A DNA stretch of 64,000 nucleotides from Flectonema sp. DT1601 (lineage: Eukaryota; Euglenozoa; Diplonemea; Diplonemida; Diplonemidae), in assembly GCA_964019425.1 (NCBI GenBank), contig OZ025811.1:620001-684000 (forward strand), in the 5' to 3' direction. The position numbers and the translations under genes are program-made. This document shows positions 22,411 to 32,240 of the stretch, in pieces. Under the pieces are notes generated by a model. The model did not search any database, was not told where the DNA came from, and was given only the letters and a program-made list of their open reading frames with translations. Each line of letters starts with the position of its first letter. The stretch's first letter is position 1.

Positions 22411-22540
22411 AAAAAGAGCATCTCCCTGCTATCCCTCATATCCCCACAATAATATTATACCTTTTCATTTTCTCTTTCCTTTTCTGGTCTTTTTTTTTTC
22501 TTTTTTTTCCTTTTTCATACAACGTTTTTTATTTATATAT

Positions 22541-24320
22541 GAGTGGATGTCAAAAGTCTGGTACCGTTTTGGTCAACGGTAAACTGCGGGCATGTACAAC
22601 TCAATCGAGACCCAACCCTGTCTGAAACATGCCCCAAAAAATTCAATTCCGGTGTGGGATCTCACTTTACTCGTAATACTTGTAAAAAAAAAAAAAATTC
22701 CTGCATTTTTTGCTTGTAGCCGGTAACAAAGCTGTTACAGAGAGCCCCAAGCATAACAAAAGCAAAATATGACCACAAAATCGATAATTGAGCAACTGCA
22801 ATTACTGATTGACAAGATAGGAGACCCTCCGAAGTGGAGTGACAGGAAAGAGTCCAATGGGAGTTCAAAAACCTTGGAAGGTAAACATGCAAAACTGCTA
22901 GAATGCCTTTCTGGGGGTGGTGATGTTACTGCTATGCCCCTGAGGGTTGTGGGAATAGCAGTGCTGTGGAATGGTGTCAATTGCCCTTTCAGTAGTAAAT
23001 GAAACAATTGTGAGCATGGAAACGGGTGACAGGCGAGAAGTGTCTAGAAGAATAGGATGGAAGTTAAGCTTTCTAGAGGAAGCTGGGCTAAAAATAGGCA
23101 GAAAGGCCTGGGATGCTAGAATCCACGTGCCCATAAGTATAAGAACCAATGAAGATCTTCCTGAAGTTGTGCAGTCAAGTGAGAACGAGCTCAAGGCAGC
23201 CTCGCCCGACTTCAATGGTATCAAAAAGTCAACGAGGTGACACTGTTACGTTGCAGGGTGTCCTTGGGGGACATTTAAATCTATAAAGTCAGCAGTATTC
23301 GAAATCTGATATCAGAATCTACATACCATCGTATGCGTGGGAATAAATACCATCACCTTGCGCTGTGAACTGATGTCTGCTCCTACTGCCGTGTGGACAG
23401 ACAATTAGAAAGAAACTGTCAAAACTACTTAGCAAGTGTTGAGTGACAGAATGGTTACTCAGTAACTGTTCATTAACCGTTTGGAATGCTGCACATGCCA
23501 GTGCGCTGACAATAGTGTCCAGTAAGGGTGGCTTACCAGTCATAGCAGCTGGTGTACGACCAGCTGCTATCTCATTATAATGATACAACAGACTTGTTGA
23601 GGTTCATTATCATGTAGAAGAGTTTAAGAGACAGAATGCAGTCTATTCAGAAAACACTTCTGATACAGAGATGATTTAATTATAAAACTTGATTATAAGG
23701 AGTCTTCTCCTTCAGTACCTTGCCACAGGTACCTAAGGAGAAGACTCCTTACCACAAGAGTCATCATCACATTATTAGCAGCAGGAGAAGTACGGTTAGT
23801 TTGGGTATAACTATGCATTTCAAGTTGCACAATGAGACTCGACAAATTGACTTTTTTTTGACGCAAACAAATCAACTCAAAACTGATGGTAACTCTTCCG
23901 AGGGTTCTACTCAGGGCTTTCGATCAGAATGTGACTACGTCCAAAGGAAGTGCAAAAAGTGTAGAACGTGGTGCTAAAAACTAATAATAATTTTCACGTT
24001 AAAAGTATTATTTTTACCGATAATCCCATTTATTTTTATAATGAAATATTAGAATATAGATTTGGGGGATGATACTTTTGGCAAGGCTGCATATGTAATA
24101 TTTGGGTTTCTCTGTAGCCACAAGCCAGTTCTCTGTAAGCCACAAGCAAAAAATGCAGGACTTTTTTTTTTTTTTACAAGTATTACGAGTAAAGTGAGAT
24201 CCCACACCCGGAATTGAATTTTTTGGGGCATGTTTCAGACGGGGTTGGGTCTCGATTGAGTTGTACATGCCCACAGTTTACCGTTGACCAAAACGGTACC
24301 AGACTTTTGACATGTCCTCA
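22541..24320. mobile_element. Tc1/mariner-like element with ~180-bp inverted ends
   Basis: Inverted arms at about 22541-22719 and 24139-24320 share GTCAAAAGTCTGGTACCG, then GGCATGTACAACTCAATCG and TTTTTTGCTTGT. The GTCAAAAGTCTGG core resembles Tc1/mariner ends. Flanks are TATAT-rich, consistent with a TA target, and the element interrupts the LINE A terminal block that is continuous in A1. The 1.4 kb interior has short frames (22769-23002 and 22971-23240) without a recognisable transposase. It also has two strong hairpins: 23542-23570 (12-bp arms, 5-base loop) and 23697-23750 (16-bp arms). It is probably non-autonomous. Confidence 0.7.
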
Positions 24321-24388
24321 TATATATTTTTTTTTTTTTTTTTTTTTTTCATGTTTGATTATTTCCTCTTCATTTTTTTTTTTTTTTC

Positions 24389-24420
<32 letters not shown>

Positions 24421-24613
24421 CCTCTGCCTCTCTCTTAATTCTGTTCGTTTCTTTGAAACGAAAATTCATTTGAATATTATTCCTTGGTCAGCAACCATCA
24501 TTGTCGCCCTTTGGGCCTGTTAAAAAAAAATAAAAATAAAAAGAAAGTTTACATCGGGAATAGGGCAGGAGCCAAAAGCTCCCAGTCCGTTACTTCCCAC
24601 TTTATCGAAATTT
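24321..24613 (+). other. LINE A terminal 3' block (copy A2, right part)
   Basis: The terminal block continues after the Tc1-like insertion and ends at CCCACTTTATCGAAATTT, where similarity with the other copies stops. Confidence 0.75.
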
Positions 24614-25091
24614 AGAAGAATCTACACTGTGGTGCAGATTACTTCTGCGTAGTATACTTAATTTAAATATAAGTTTTCTTGTGATGAAGACTGGGGTGTG
24701 AGAACTGATAAAGGGATAGAAATATTTGATATCGTCAGAAAACTAATAGAGATATTGACCTATATAAACGAAAAGATTTGTTTTTATTATTTATTTAGTC
24801 ACATCCACCCTGTCTTTCCACTTTATTTTTCTTCATTCTGAGCATTCTTGCCCTTCTTATTTATTGATAAAGTAAACAAGTAAAAACAAGCGCAACTGTC
24901 CTGAGTCCGTTGGAGGACTTCCCCGGATAGGAATCTCAAGACACAGTTAATATAAAGCGAAGGATCAGTACAGGGACCACTGGGTTACCTACGAGCCATG
25001 AAGCTCTGCGGATGTCCTCAGAGAAATTAGGAGATGATTAAGGAGTGTGATAAGGGAGAATGATACTAATGAATTAGCAACTACCAATCAG
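24614..25091 (-). other. LINE B 3' UTR (inferred)
   Basis: This stretch without a gene lies downstream, on the minus strand, of the LINE B C-terminal frame. It contains no tandem repeat and no recognised motif. It is assigned to LINE B only by position. Confidence 0.4.
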
Positions 25092-25505
25092 TTAACAGTT
25101 TGATAAGCCTGTTCGTTGTTCCAAATGCCATAAGTAGCCGGCTAGGGCGTGAAGATTTCTCGTCGCAAACATTATTGAAAGATTTAGTTTGGTCTCGGAG
25201 ATTCTCGCTTCCTGAATGTTTGATCTAATTGTTCCTTCTCTAATGCGGACCACGTCACCATCCTCGCAATCAAATATTAGATGTCGGGCAGAAGAGTCTG
25301 TTCCTTTGCAGAAGGGGCACTTTATCGGTAGTTCATTTACCCTGAGCAGGGGGTGAGAGCCCGTTCTGAACCTGGCTATCCTTATCTCTGATTCTCTCAG
25401 CATGTCCTTGGGGTATCGAGCCGCTCTCAGGCCTCCGGTAGCATCAAGATATTGCCTAAGCATCACCCGTTTGATCGGTGGTTTCGCCCTTGTTGAACCC
25501 TCCAT
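25092..25505 (-). pseudogene. LINE B C-terminal fragment with zinc knuckle
   Basis: The minus-strand frame encodes the stretch that follows the RNase H domain in many LINEs: RIARFRTGSHPLL, then CPFCKGTDSSARHLIFDC (a Cx2C...H...C knuckle). The matching RNase H part lies at 28549-28930 on the same strand. The two were separated by insertion of LINE A copy A3, whose terminal motif abuts this frame at 25506. It is a remnant; no reverse transcriptase is present. Confidence 0.7.
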
Positions 25506-25920
25506 GAATTTCGATAAAGTGGGAAGTAACGGACTGGGAGCTTTTGGCTCCTGCCCTATTCCCGATGTAAACTTTCTTTTTATTTTTTATTTTTTTTAAC
25601 AGGCCCAAAGGGCGACAATGATGGTTGCTGACCAAGGAATAATATTCAAATGAATTTTCGTTTCAAAGAAACGAACAGAATTAAGAGAGAGGCAGAGAAA
25701 AAAAAAAAAAAAGAAAGAAAGAAAAGAAAAAAAAAAAATATGAAGAGGAAATAATCAAACATGAAAAAAAAAAAAGGGAAAACCTCTAATTCAACAAAAA
25801 TAGTTTGCGAAATCGCCAACTCCCTACAAAAAAAAGTTGTCCACCAGGACTCGAACTTGACCCAAAAATTTGGCTTGCGGCGGGTTTTTTGTTTTTTTAG
25901 CCTACCAAGCTGGGAAGAGT

Positions 25921-25962
25921 GGGGGGCTTGCGTCCGCCAAATTCTTGGCGGGACGCAAGCCC
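25921..25962. other. GC-rich hairpin inside MULE 1
   Basis: GGGGGGCTTGCGTCC-GCCAA and TTGGC-G-GGACGCAAGCCCCC form a ~20-bp stem with an ATTC loop and one bulged G, bordered by poly-C/poly-G runs. The second copy at about 27328-27367 keeps the CTTGCGTCCGCCAA/TTGGCGGGACGCAAG core. Confidence 0.75.
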
Positions 25963-26041
25963 CCCCCCCCCCCAAGGGGGGGGAGCCCCTAATAAAAGCC
26001 CGCCTGTCCGTACAAAGTCCAACCTGAAAAAACAAATTTGC

Positions 26042-26046
26042 AACTG

Positions 26047-26078
<32 letters not shown>

Positions 26079-26450
26079 TTCTAATTAAAGACGCGCATGA
26101 ATGGACCAATGAGATTCCTTCTGTCCCTACCTACTATCTGGCGAAACAGCAGTCAAGGGAACGGACTTGAAACTGTCAGCGGGGAAAGAAGACCCTGTTG
26201 AGTTTGACTCTAGTCTGACTTTGTGCAGTGACATAGGGGGTGTAGTTATAGGTGGGAGGTTTACCAACAATGAAATACCACTACTCTTATCGTCGCTTTA
26301 CTTATCCAATGATGGGGGAACGGCAGCTGCCTCTTCGGAGGTTAGGGTCCTTTCGGACTCGTGGCTTTTCCGATTCCAGCGACAAACGGGCTTCGGCTCG
26401 TGACCCCTCGTTTGGAGACACCAGTCAGGTGGGGAGTTTGGCTGCGGCGG
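26042..26450 (+). rRNA. Captured LSU (28S-type) rRNA fragment in MULE 1
   Basis: The sequence is unmistakably nuclear large-subunit rRNA. It runs from GACTCTCTTAAGGTAGCC (the universally conserved R2-site region) through GACGCGCATGAATGGA, GGGGAAAGAAGACCCTGTTG, GAAATACCACTACTCTTATCG and GGTGGGGAGTTTG. The fragment starts about 20 bases before the R2 cleavage position and loses similarity after about 26450. It is a fragment of a ~3-4 kb gene and not a functional rRNA locus. Confidence 0.93.
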
Positions 26451-26810
26451 ATAGAGGGCCACATTGACGAAGGCTTCTGAGTCACGAAACCTAAATCGAT
26501 GATGAGGATCGTTAAGCCACATTTCTAAAGGTCAGGCTTTTACTAACGTGAGAATTTCTGTTCTCGATGGTTCGAATATGCCTGAAAAATTACCTAATTT
26601 GGAATGCTGCTTGAAGTCTGGTGAATTTTGGTTGGAGGTCTTAGTCTTAGTCTCACTGGTACAGTAACATTTTAAAGTGATCGATCACACGGGAGGGGTC
26701 TTGGTGATTTATTGCAACGGGAATATGTCTCAACTCGACCAGTGGGTGATCAATCCGCCCTTTGACTATGTTTTGGTCACATTTTCCGTCATTACGAAAA
26801 AGAGAAAAAA

Positions 26811-26886
26811 GGATGTCACGGGGTTCGAACCCGAGACCTCCGGGTCATGATTCGGCGGTCATAACCAATAAACCACCGGAGCTCCG
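26811..26886 (-). pseudogene. tRNA-like segment in MULE 1 (tRNA pseudogene or Pol III promoter module)
   Basis: On the minus strand, an A-box-like TGGTTTATTGGTTATGA is followed, at normal tRNA spacing, by a B box GGGTTCGAACCCC. The central loop contains CAT in the anticodon position. The T stem keeps four pairs, but the anticodon and acceptor stems pair poorly, so a working tRNA is unlikely. Confidence 0.6.
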
Positions 26887-27436
26887 AAAATTCTGAAATT
26901 CTTCCCGTCATGTTGGGTTATTTCGAGCGGTTAAAATTTTTGTGATGAGTTGGCGATTTCGCAAACTATTTTTGTGGAATTAGGGGTTTTCCCAAAAAAA
27001 AAAAAAAAAAAATATATAAATAAAAAAACGTTGTATGAAAAAGGAAAAAAAAGAAAAAAAAAAAAAGACCAGAAAAGGAAAGAGAAAATGAAAAGGTATA
27101 ATATTATTGTGGGGATATGAGGGATAGCAGGGAGATGCTCTTTTTTTTTTTTTTTTTTTTTTTTTATTTATTATTGGGAAAACCTCTAATTCAACAAAAA
27201 TAGTTTGCGAAATCGCCAACTCCCTACAAAAAAAAGTTGTCCACCAGGACTCGAACTTGACCCAAAAATTTGGCTTGCGGCGGGTTTTTTGTTTTTTAGC
27301 CTACCAAGCGGGAAGAGTGCAAGGGTGGCTTGCGTCCGCCAAATTCTTGGCGGGACGCAAGCCCCCCCAACCCCCCCAAGGGGGGGGGGGAGCCCGCCTG
27401 TTCCGTACAAAGTCCAACTTGAAAAAACAAATTTGC

Positions 27437-27441
27437 AACTG

Positions 27442-27473
<32 letters not shown>

Positions 27474-27815
27474 TTCTAATCAAAGACGCGCATGAATGGA
27501 CTAATGAGATTCCTTCTGTCCCTACCTACTATCTGGCGAAACAGCAGTCAAGGGAACGGACTTGAAACTGTCAGCGGGGAAAGAAGACCCTGTTGAGTTT
27601 GACTCTAGTCGGGTGTAGTTATAGGTGGGAGGTTTACCAACAATGAAATACCACTACTCTTATCGTCGCTTTACTTATCCAATGATGGGGGAACGGCAGC
27701 TGCCTCTTCGGAGGTTAGGGTTTCGGACTCGTAGCTTTTCCGATTCCAGCGACAAACGGGCTTCGGCTCGACCCCTCGTTTGGAGACACCAGTCAGGTGG
27801 GGAGTTTGGCTGGGA
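27437..27815 (+). rRNA. Captured LSU (28S-type) rRNA fragment in MULE 2
   Basis: It is the same rRNA region as in MULE 1, from AACTGATGACTCTCTTAAGG to GGTGGGGAGTTTGGCTG, with internal deletions. Both copies start at the same base, so the capture happened once, before the two elements separated. Confidence 0.93.
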
Positions 27816-28173
27816 GGAGGGCCACATTGACGGCTTCTAAGTCACGAAACCTACATCAATGATGAGGATCGTTAAGCCACATTTCTAAAGGTCAGGCTTT
27901 TACTAACGTGAGAATTTCTGTTCTCGATGGTTCGAATGTGTCTGACAAAAATTACCTAATTTGGAATGCTGCTTGAAGTCTGGTGAATTTTGGTTGGAGG
28001 TCTTAGTCTCACTGGTGAACTGCACAGTAACATTTTAAAGTGATCGATCACACGGGAGGGGTCTTGGTGATTTATTGCAACGGGAATATGTCTCAACTCG
28101 ACCAGTGGGTGATCAATCCGCCCTTTGACTATGTTTTGGTCACATTTTCCGTCATTACGAAAAAGAGAAAAAA

Positions 28174-28249
28174 GGATGTCACGGGGTTCGAACCCGAGAC
28201 CTCCGGGTCATGATTCGGCGGTCATAACCAATAAACCACCGGAGCTCCG
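28174..28249 (-). pseudogene. tRNA-like segment in MULE 2
   Basis: It is identical in layout to 26811-26886, with A-box-like and B-box sequences on the minus strand and CAT at the anticodon position. No substitution is seen between the two 76-base segments, although the elements differ elsewhere. Confidence 0.6.
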
Positions 28250-28548
28250 AAAATTCTGAAAATATTCCCGTCATGTTGGGTTGTTTCGAGCGGTTAAAAT
28301 TTTTGTGATGAGTTGGCGATTTCGCAAACTATTTTTGTGGAATTAGGGGTTTTCCCTTTATTATTTAAAAAAAGGAAACAATCAGTTTAGCGTCTCGATC
28401 AGGACGGAAAATAGAAATTAATCGACATAGTCGATCGATAAAAAAAACAATGATAACATTGTTTATTCTTTTTTTTTTTTTTTTTTTTAATTCTTTTTAT
28501 TTATTTTTAAAAAGAAAAAAAAATGGAAAATAGAAATTAGTCAACAAA

Positions 28549-28930
28549 TCTTACCAAACAGCTTTCTGTTAGCTTCCCTCACTATCCTTGACTTATGTGC
28601 GAAGAAGTTCATAGTCGTTGACACCGGCTTGCTCTTAACATCTTTTGAGATCTTTTTCGCCAGTTCATCTGCCTTGTCATGCGGTTCAATTCCCACGTGA
28701 GCTGGGATGAATTGAAGGTGTACGAATGAGTCTAATTTTCTTATCCCTTCTAGTATTGAGAGAGAGTTCAGCTTCCTCTGAGCCGCAATTCCACCACGCA
28801 GCTCATCCAGATTGGATTTAGAATCACTGAAGACTCTCGTGATTCCAGATCTGGGACCCAAGACAGAGGTTGCTTTTCCAAATTCACTTATTAACAGCTT
28901 CAGAGTTACCTGTTCAGCTTTATGAGTTGA
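28549..28930 (-). pseudogene. LINE B RNase H fragment
   Basis: The minus-strand frame shows the C-terminal two-thirds of a LINE-type RNase H: FSDSKSNLDEL (catalytic Asp) and FIPAHVGIEPHDKADELAKK (His and final Asp). It is cut at its N-side by a B-family repeat (28931) and at its C-side by LINE A copy A3; the protein resumes at 25505. It is a remnant of an I/ingi-like LINE. Confidence 0.75.
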
Positions 28931-29625
28931 ATTACCAGGTGAGATTCGGACTGTTAGCTTTTGGCTAAGGCCCTCCCTGAAGAGCAAGAACAAAAAAACT
29001 ACTCACACCTGAAGAAAACATACACAAAGAACACACTGTAAGCTGTGTGTGTATTTTGTGTTTGTCACAACAGGAGAGAAAAGAAAGAATGTCAAGGTTG
29101 GTCACCTTGCCTATCAACGCACAACATTGGTGGTCTCTACTAGACCCTGAGTGATCCCACTGGATCTCTCATCGTTCATAGGTACCTATGTGAAGTTATA
29201 AAATCAAAGGTAAACTATGAACTACAAATGACTTAGCCTGTTATTATAATGCCACAGGCAGGCCCTGCATTCAGCAACTATCCAGCAGTGCTAGGATGTC
29301 CTGATCTTCTTCTAAAAAAAAGAAAGAAAAACAAAACTGTAGCTGGGATCACTCAGGATCAACAGACTACCAATGCTACCTGTTGTACTTGCTCACTATG
29401 GGGGGTGATGCCAAACACCCAGAAGTACTTAACTGCTTTCCTTCTTGCTGCCCAGGGGTTTCTGACCAGAACTAATGGAAAATAAAAAGTAGATGGGAAA
29501 CAATAAAAAGTAAAATGGATATAACTGAAGTTAAACAAGACAAATGAAGTAACAGACCAGAACAGAAAGAGAATAAAAAGAAAAGATATAGGCAAAGAGT
29601 TATTGTAGTAAAAGATAACAGAGTA
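28931..29625 (-). repeat. B-family repeat, copy B3
   Basis: Read on the minus strand it runs from about ATCTTTTACTACAATAACTC to CACCTGGTAATTCAACTC and matches B1/B2 and B4, lacking the inverted LINE A tail insert found in B1/B2. It contains short CA/GT-rich and TTTTCTTCAGGTGTGAGTAG stretches common to all copies. Confidence 0.65.
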
Positions 29626-30057
29626 AGAAATTTGGGAGAGGAATAGGGGCAGTGAACTTTTGATTCAGGCCCTTCCCATCGAACAGGACGAAGACTTCTA
29701 AAACCTGAGATGAACCAATTGAGTTGAAACAAACAAATAACAGAGACGCAACACATACCGGAACATCATCGCAAGCAATGCTTCGGACCTCCGTCGACCT
29801 TCGTTCTTCCGGCGGCAAAGGGAAACAAGAAAGAACGGGCAATGAGACAAACCTGTTAGTTGGTGTTGTGTTGTTGTTAAAAACAAAAACATAAATTCCA
29901 GGAAGTTCGACAACGAAGACATCGACATCGATCGCTGCTCTGCAGATGTCCGGCGGGTGTTTGTCTACACTGTGTTTATTGTTTGTTTTTTTCCCAAGGT
30001 TCAACCTTGGGAAGAGAAGTAAAAAATTCCGTCAATGTTGGCCTTCCTGTTCGAAGG
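29626..30057. other. Unassigned sequence
   Basis: No gene or family is recognised. The one notable feature is an almost perfect palindrome at 29991-30013 (TTCCCAAGGTT, centre C, AACCTTGGGAA). The open frame on the minus strand here (to 30004) has no recognisable domain. Confidence 0.4.
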
Positions 30058-30802
30058 TGCGCACCAATGACGATAAATAGAGTGGGGGGAGAAAACCTTT
30101 GATCCAACTGGATCCCTTCACGAGCTGACATTGCCATGTGAAGTTAAATATTCTGGCGATGCCAGCTCAGGCGACTTAGCCTGCTTTTTTCTTTAAATAA
30201 AAAAAAATAAAAAGATACCAACAGGTGGGGTGATGGGTTGCGCCACTGCAATCCAGTCACAAAAAGAAACAAAGGTAATCTCAAGGGTTCTCGACCCTTG
30301 GCTCTTCCTGCGCAAGCATCGCATGGAGGGTGACGCTAAGCACACGGGGGGTACGAAACAAACTTTCCCCCTGCTGTCCTGGATGAAATAAAAAAAAAAA
30401 AAAAAAACAAAGGGATAGAAGTAAACAGAATACATTACACCTCAACAGGTGACGCTAAACACCCAGGGGATACAAACCAAACTTTCCCCCTGTTGCCCTG
30501 TTTGAAATGAATTAAAAAAAGAACAAGAAAACAGAATACAATACTCAGCAATCAGACTCGTTCACTCGCTTCGCCAGAGCCGTTCGAGCCGATGCTCATG
30601 TAAAGTTACCTGTTTTCCTTTAACAAATTAAATAAAATAAAATAAAAATAAAGTAGCGCAACGGAGAGGAATACATAACACCTCGACTCTTGCGCTAGCA
30701 TCGCCAGAATATTTAACTTCACATGGCAATGTCAGCTCGTGAAGGGATCCAGTTGGATCAAAGGTTTTCTCCCCCCCACTCTATTTATCGTTATTGGCGC
30801 GC
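30058..30802. mobile_element. ~745-bp MITE with ~108-bp inverted ends
   Basis: The left end (GCGCACCAATGACGATAAAT...) and right end (...ATTTATCGTTATTGGCGCGC) are inverted copies over about 108 bp. Inside are imperfect direct repeats of GTGACGCTAA...AACTTTCCCCCTG near 30335 and 30450. There is no ORF. The right end joins the reversed LINE A 5' fragment at 30803; the left flank is not LINE A. The superfamily is undetermined. Confidence 0.75.
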
Positions 30803-32240
30803 GGATATCATCCATTGTCTTGTAGTCAGACTTAGGTAAAAAAGAGGGATGGGTGAAATCAGTTTTTTTTTTTTCATTGTCACAATAATTGTTTTTAAAA
30901 TGTTCAATTATTTTTTCCTCTGGAATATCAAGGGAGGGGGGTTGAGGATCTTCTTTTTGGAGTTCTTCTTTTATGGCAGTAAATGGATTTTGACGAAATT
31001 TATCTTGTAATTTTTTGAATAAATTTTTCTTTTCTAGATTCCGATACATTCGGAAAATCCTTTTCATTCTCGTTCTTGCCTCTTTCCATTTGACAGCGTT
31101 CTCTATAGAAGGCCCAGATTTGCGGAGCTCCTGTCTTAGCTGTTTCATTTCCAGACGGCATTCACGTTTTTCTTGGTCGAGGATGACCTCTTCCCTTGAT
31201 TTCTGATTGCGGGGTAAATTCCGCTTTGTTTCTTCAAAGAAACTGCTACATATTTGATAAACCGTTTTGAGTAGTTTATCAAGTTGGTCGGCAGGTTTTA
31301 AAGAGTTTTCTGTTTCGACGATGAAATTTTGGAGTTTTTCTGCAGCAGAAACGTCGATGTCCTTCCATTCAGTTCCAAAAGATCGGAATTTGAGACGAGA
31401 CGGGTGTAACGGGGTAAAAGTGAGTGTTGTAGAGTTACAAGGAACGAAAACTGTTTGTGAAGTTTTAAAATCTACAGATTCTCCTACAAAGGGAGGTTCC
31501 AGGTCTGAATTATTCCCTGTGAGGGGAGACAGAGGTGTACCTTTACATGTACCGTTAGCACAGTGTTTCGCGATACTTTTGAAAAGCTTACCACATTCTG
31601 GACAAGGTAAGTGGTAACAATCTTTAACTTGGGAGTGGGTAGATGGGGGAAAACGTGACTTATAGTCCTTAAATTCTTTACTAAACTTACAGTTACGTCT
31701 AAAATGCGCAACTGGACCTTTGAGGTATGTCTCAAAACATAAAGGACATTTGGCTACTAAAGTTTTATCCCCATCCAGAGCCGATCTCGAAATAGCCTCT
31801 TGTAAAGCCTCGGGGGCTGGGTTGGCTGAGAGATGGTTGCCAGTATCTTTATGACACCGCCGGCCCGGTGTTTCTTTTTTTTTTTAATTGTGAAGTAGCA
31901 ATAATGAAAAAAAAAAGAAAATAGAAAAGAGAATGGCTCAGAAACAATATCGATGAGTTAAGATCTTTTTTTTTTTTAAACTAATTCTTTTTTTTTAATT
32001 TCGGGCAGCTAACCCTAGAGTTTCTTTTTGGTAAATACTGTTTAAAGGAAAACGAGCTACGCTCTAAAACAGAAAAATCGGAGTAACTACTTGTTTATAA
32101 TATATATTTTGATAAGTAATGTGGTTGGCAAATGAATGCCGAAGAGGCAACTTGAGAAAAGCAATTGGATGAGAAGAAACATTGGGTCTTATAAAGCAAA
32201 GGAGATAGAGGGGCCTAGAAAGACCGCAAGCAACCAAAAT
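30803..32240 (-). pseudogene. Reversed LINE A 5' fragment
   Basis: This is the reverse complement of about 690-2120 of A1: the 5' region, both N-terminal zinc knuckles and the linker up to YKTMDD, ending before the reverse transcriptase motifs. It has small differences, including a lost codon pair in the second knuckle region and a frame change relative to A1, so it is a dead fragment. It helps to define the LINE A 5' border at about 690. Confidence 0.85.

Larger units (their letters stand above)
11016..24613 (+). mobile_element. LINE A copy A2: 5'-truncated, internally inverted, with nested insertions
   Basis: Immediately after the A1 terminus, LINE A sequence resumes at the base equivalent to about 1911 of A1. 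It runs forward to 11875, continues as a reversed segment to 13971, is interrupted by B-family repeats to 16938, and resumes forward with the C-terminal coding region (16939-18303) and a full tail. The tail carries a Tc1-like insertion at 22541-24320 and ends at ATCGAAATTT near 24613. The copy cannot make the full protein. Confidence 0.75.
25776..26993. mobile_element. MULE-like (Pack-MULE-type) element 1 carrying LSU rRNA and tRNA-like pieces
   Basis: The ends are 47-bp inverted repeats (GGGAAAACCTCTAATTC... against GGGAAAACCCCTAATTC..., two mismatches). They are flanked by A-only tracts, consistent with a 9-bp duplication in poly-A. The interior holds a GC-rich hairpin (25921-25962), an LSU rRNA fragment (26042-26450), anonymous sequence, and a reverse-strand tRNA-like segment (26811-26886). 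There is no transposase. Long inverted ends plus the clear 9-bp duplication of the sister copy point to the Mutator superfamily; rRNA capture resembles Pack-MULEs. Confidence 0.8.
27176..28356. mobile_element. MULE-like (Pack-MULE-type) element 2, 9-bp target duplication
   Basis: It has the same inverted ends as element 1, with a perfect duplication TTTATTATT at 27167-27175 and 28357-28365. The empty site can be read from the other LINE A tails (AAATAATAAAT). Interior order is the same: hairpin, LSU rRNA fragment (27437-27815), tRNA-like segment (28174-28249). Relative to element 1 it has several small deletions, for example ~22 bases in the rRNA part after GACTCTAGTC, so the two are related but not a fresh tandem duplication. 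Confidence 0.87.
25506..28548 (-). mobile_element. LINE A copy A3: tail-only insertion in LINE B, split by two MULE-like elements
   Basis: Read on the minus strand this is: satellite units (28548-28380), GAGCATCTCC block, terminal block, and end at CCCACTTTATCGAAATTC. LINE B coding sequence lies directly on both sides (RNase H before, zinc knuckle after). This is the structure expected of a strongly 5'-truncated target-primed insertion and shows that the satellite tail belongs to the mobile unit. MULE-like elements later entered at 25776 and 27176. Confidence 0.75.

Noticed and set aside
1-24613. True telomere
   Set aside because: No short telomeric repeat is present at either side of the LINE A array; the telomere comparison is kept only as a hypothesis on copy arrangement.
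25092-25505. Independent small zinc-finger gene
   Set aside because: The knuckle and its surroundings match the C-terminal region of RNase H-bearing LINEs, and the RNase H part lies on the same strand beyond an insertion.
29600-30004. 134-codon minus-strand frame
   Set aside because: The composition is not protein-like, no domain or start context is visible, and part of it is B3 repeat.
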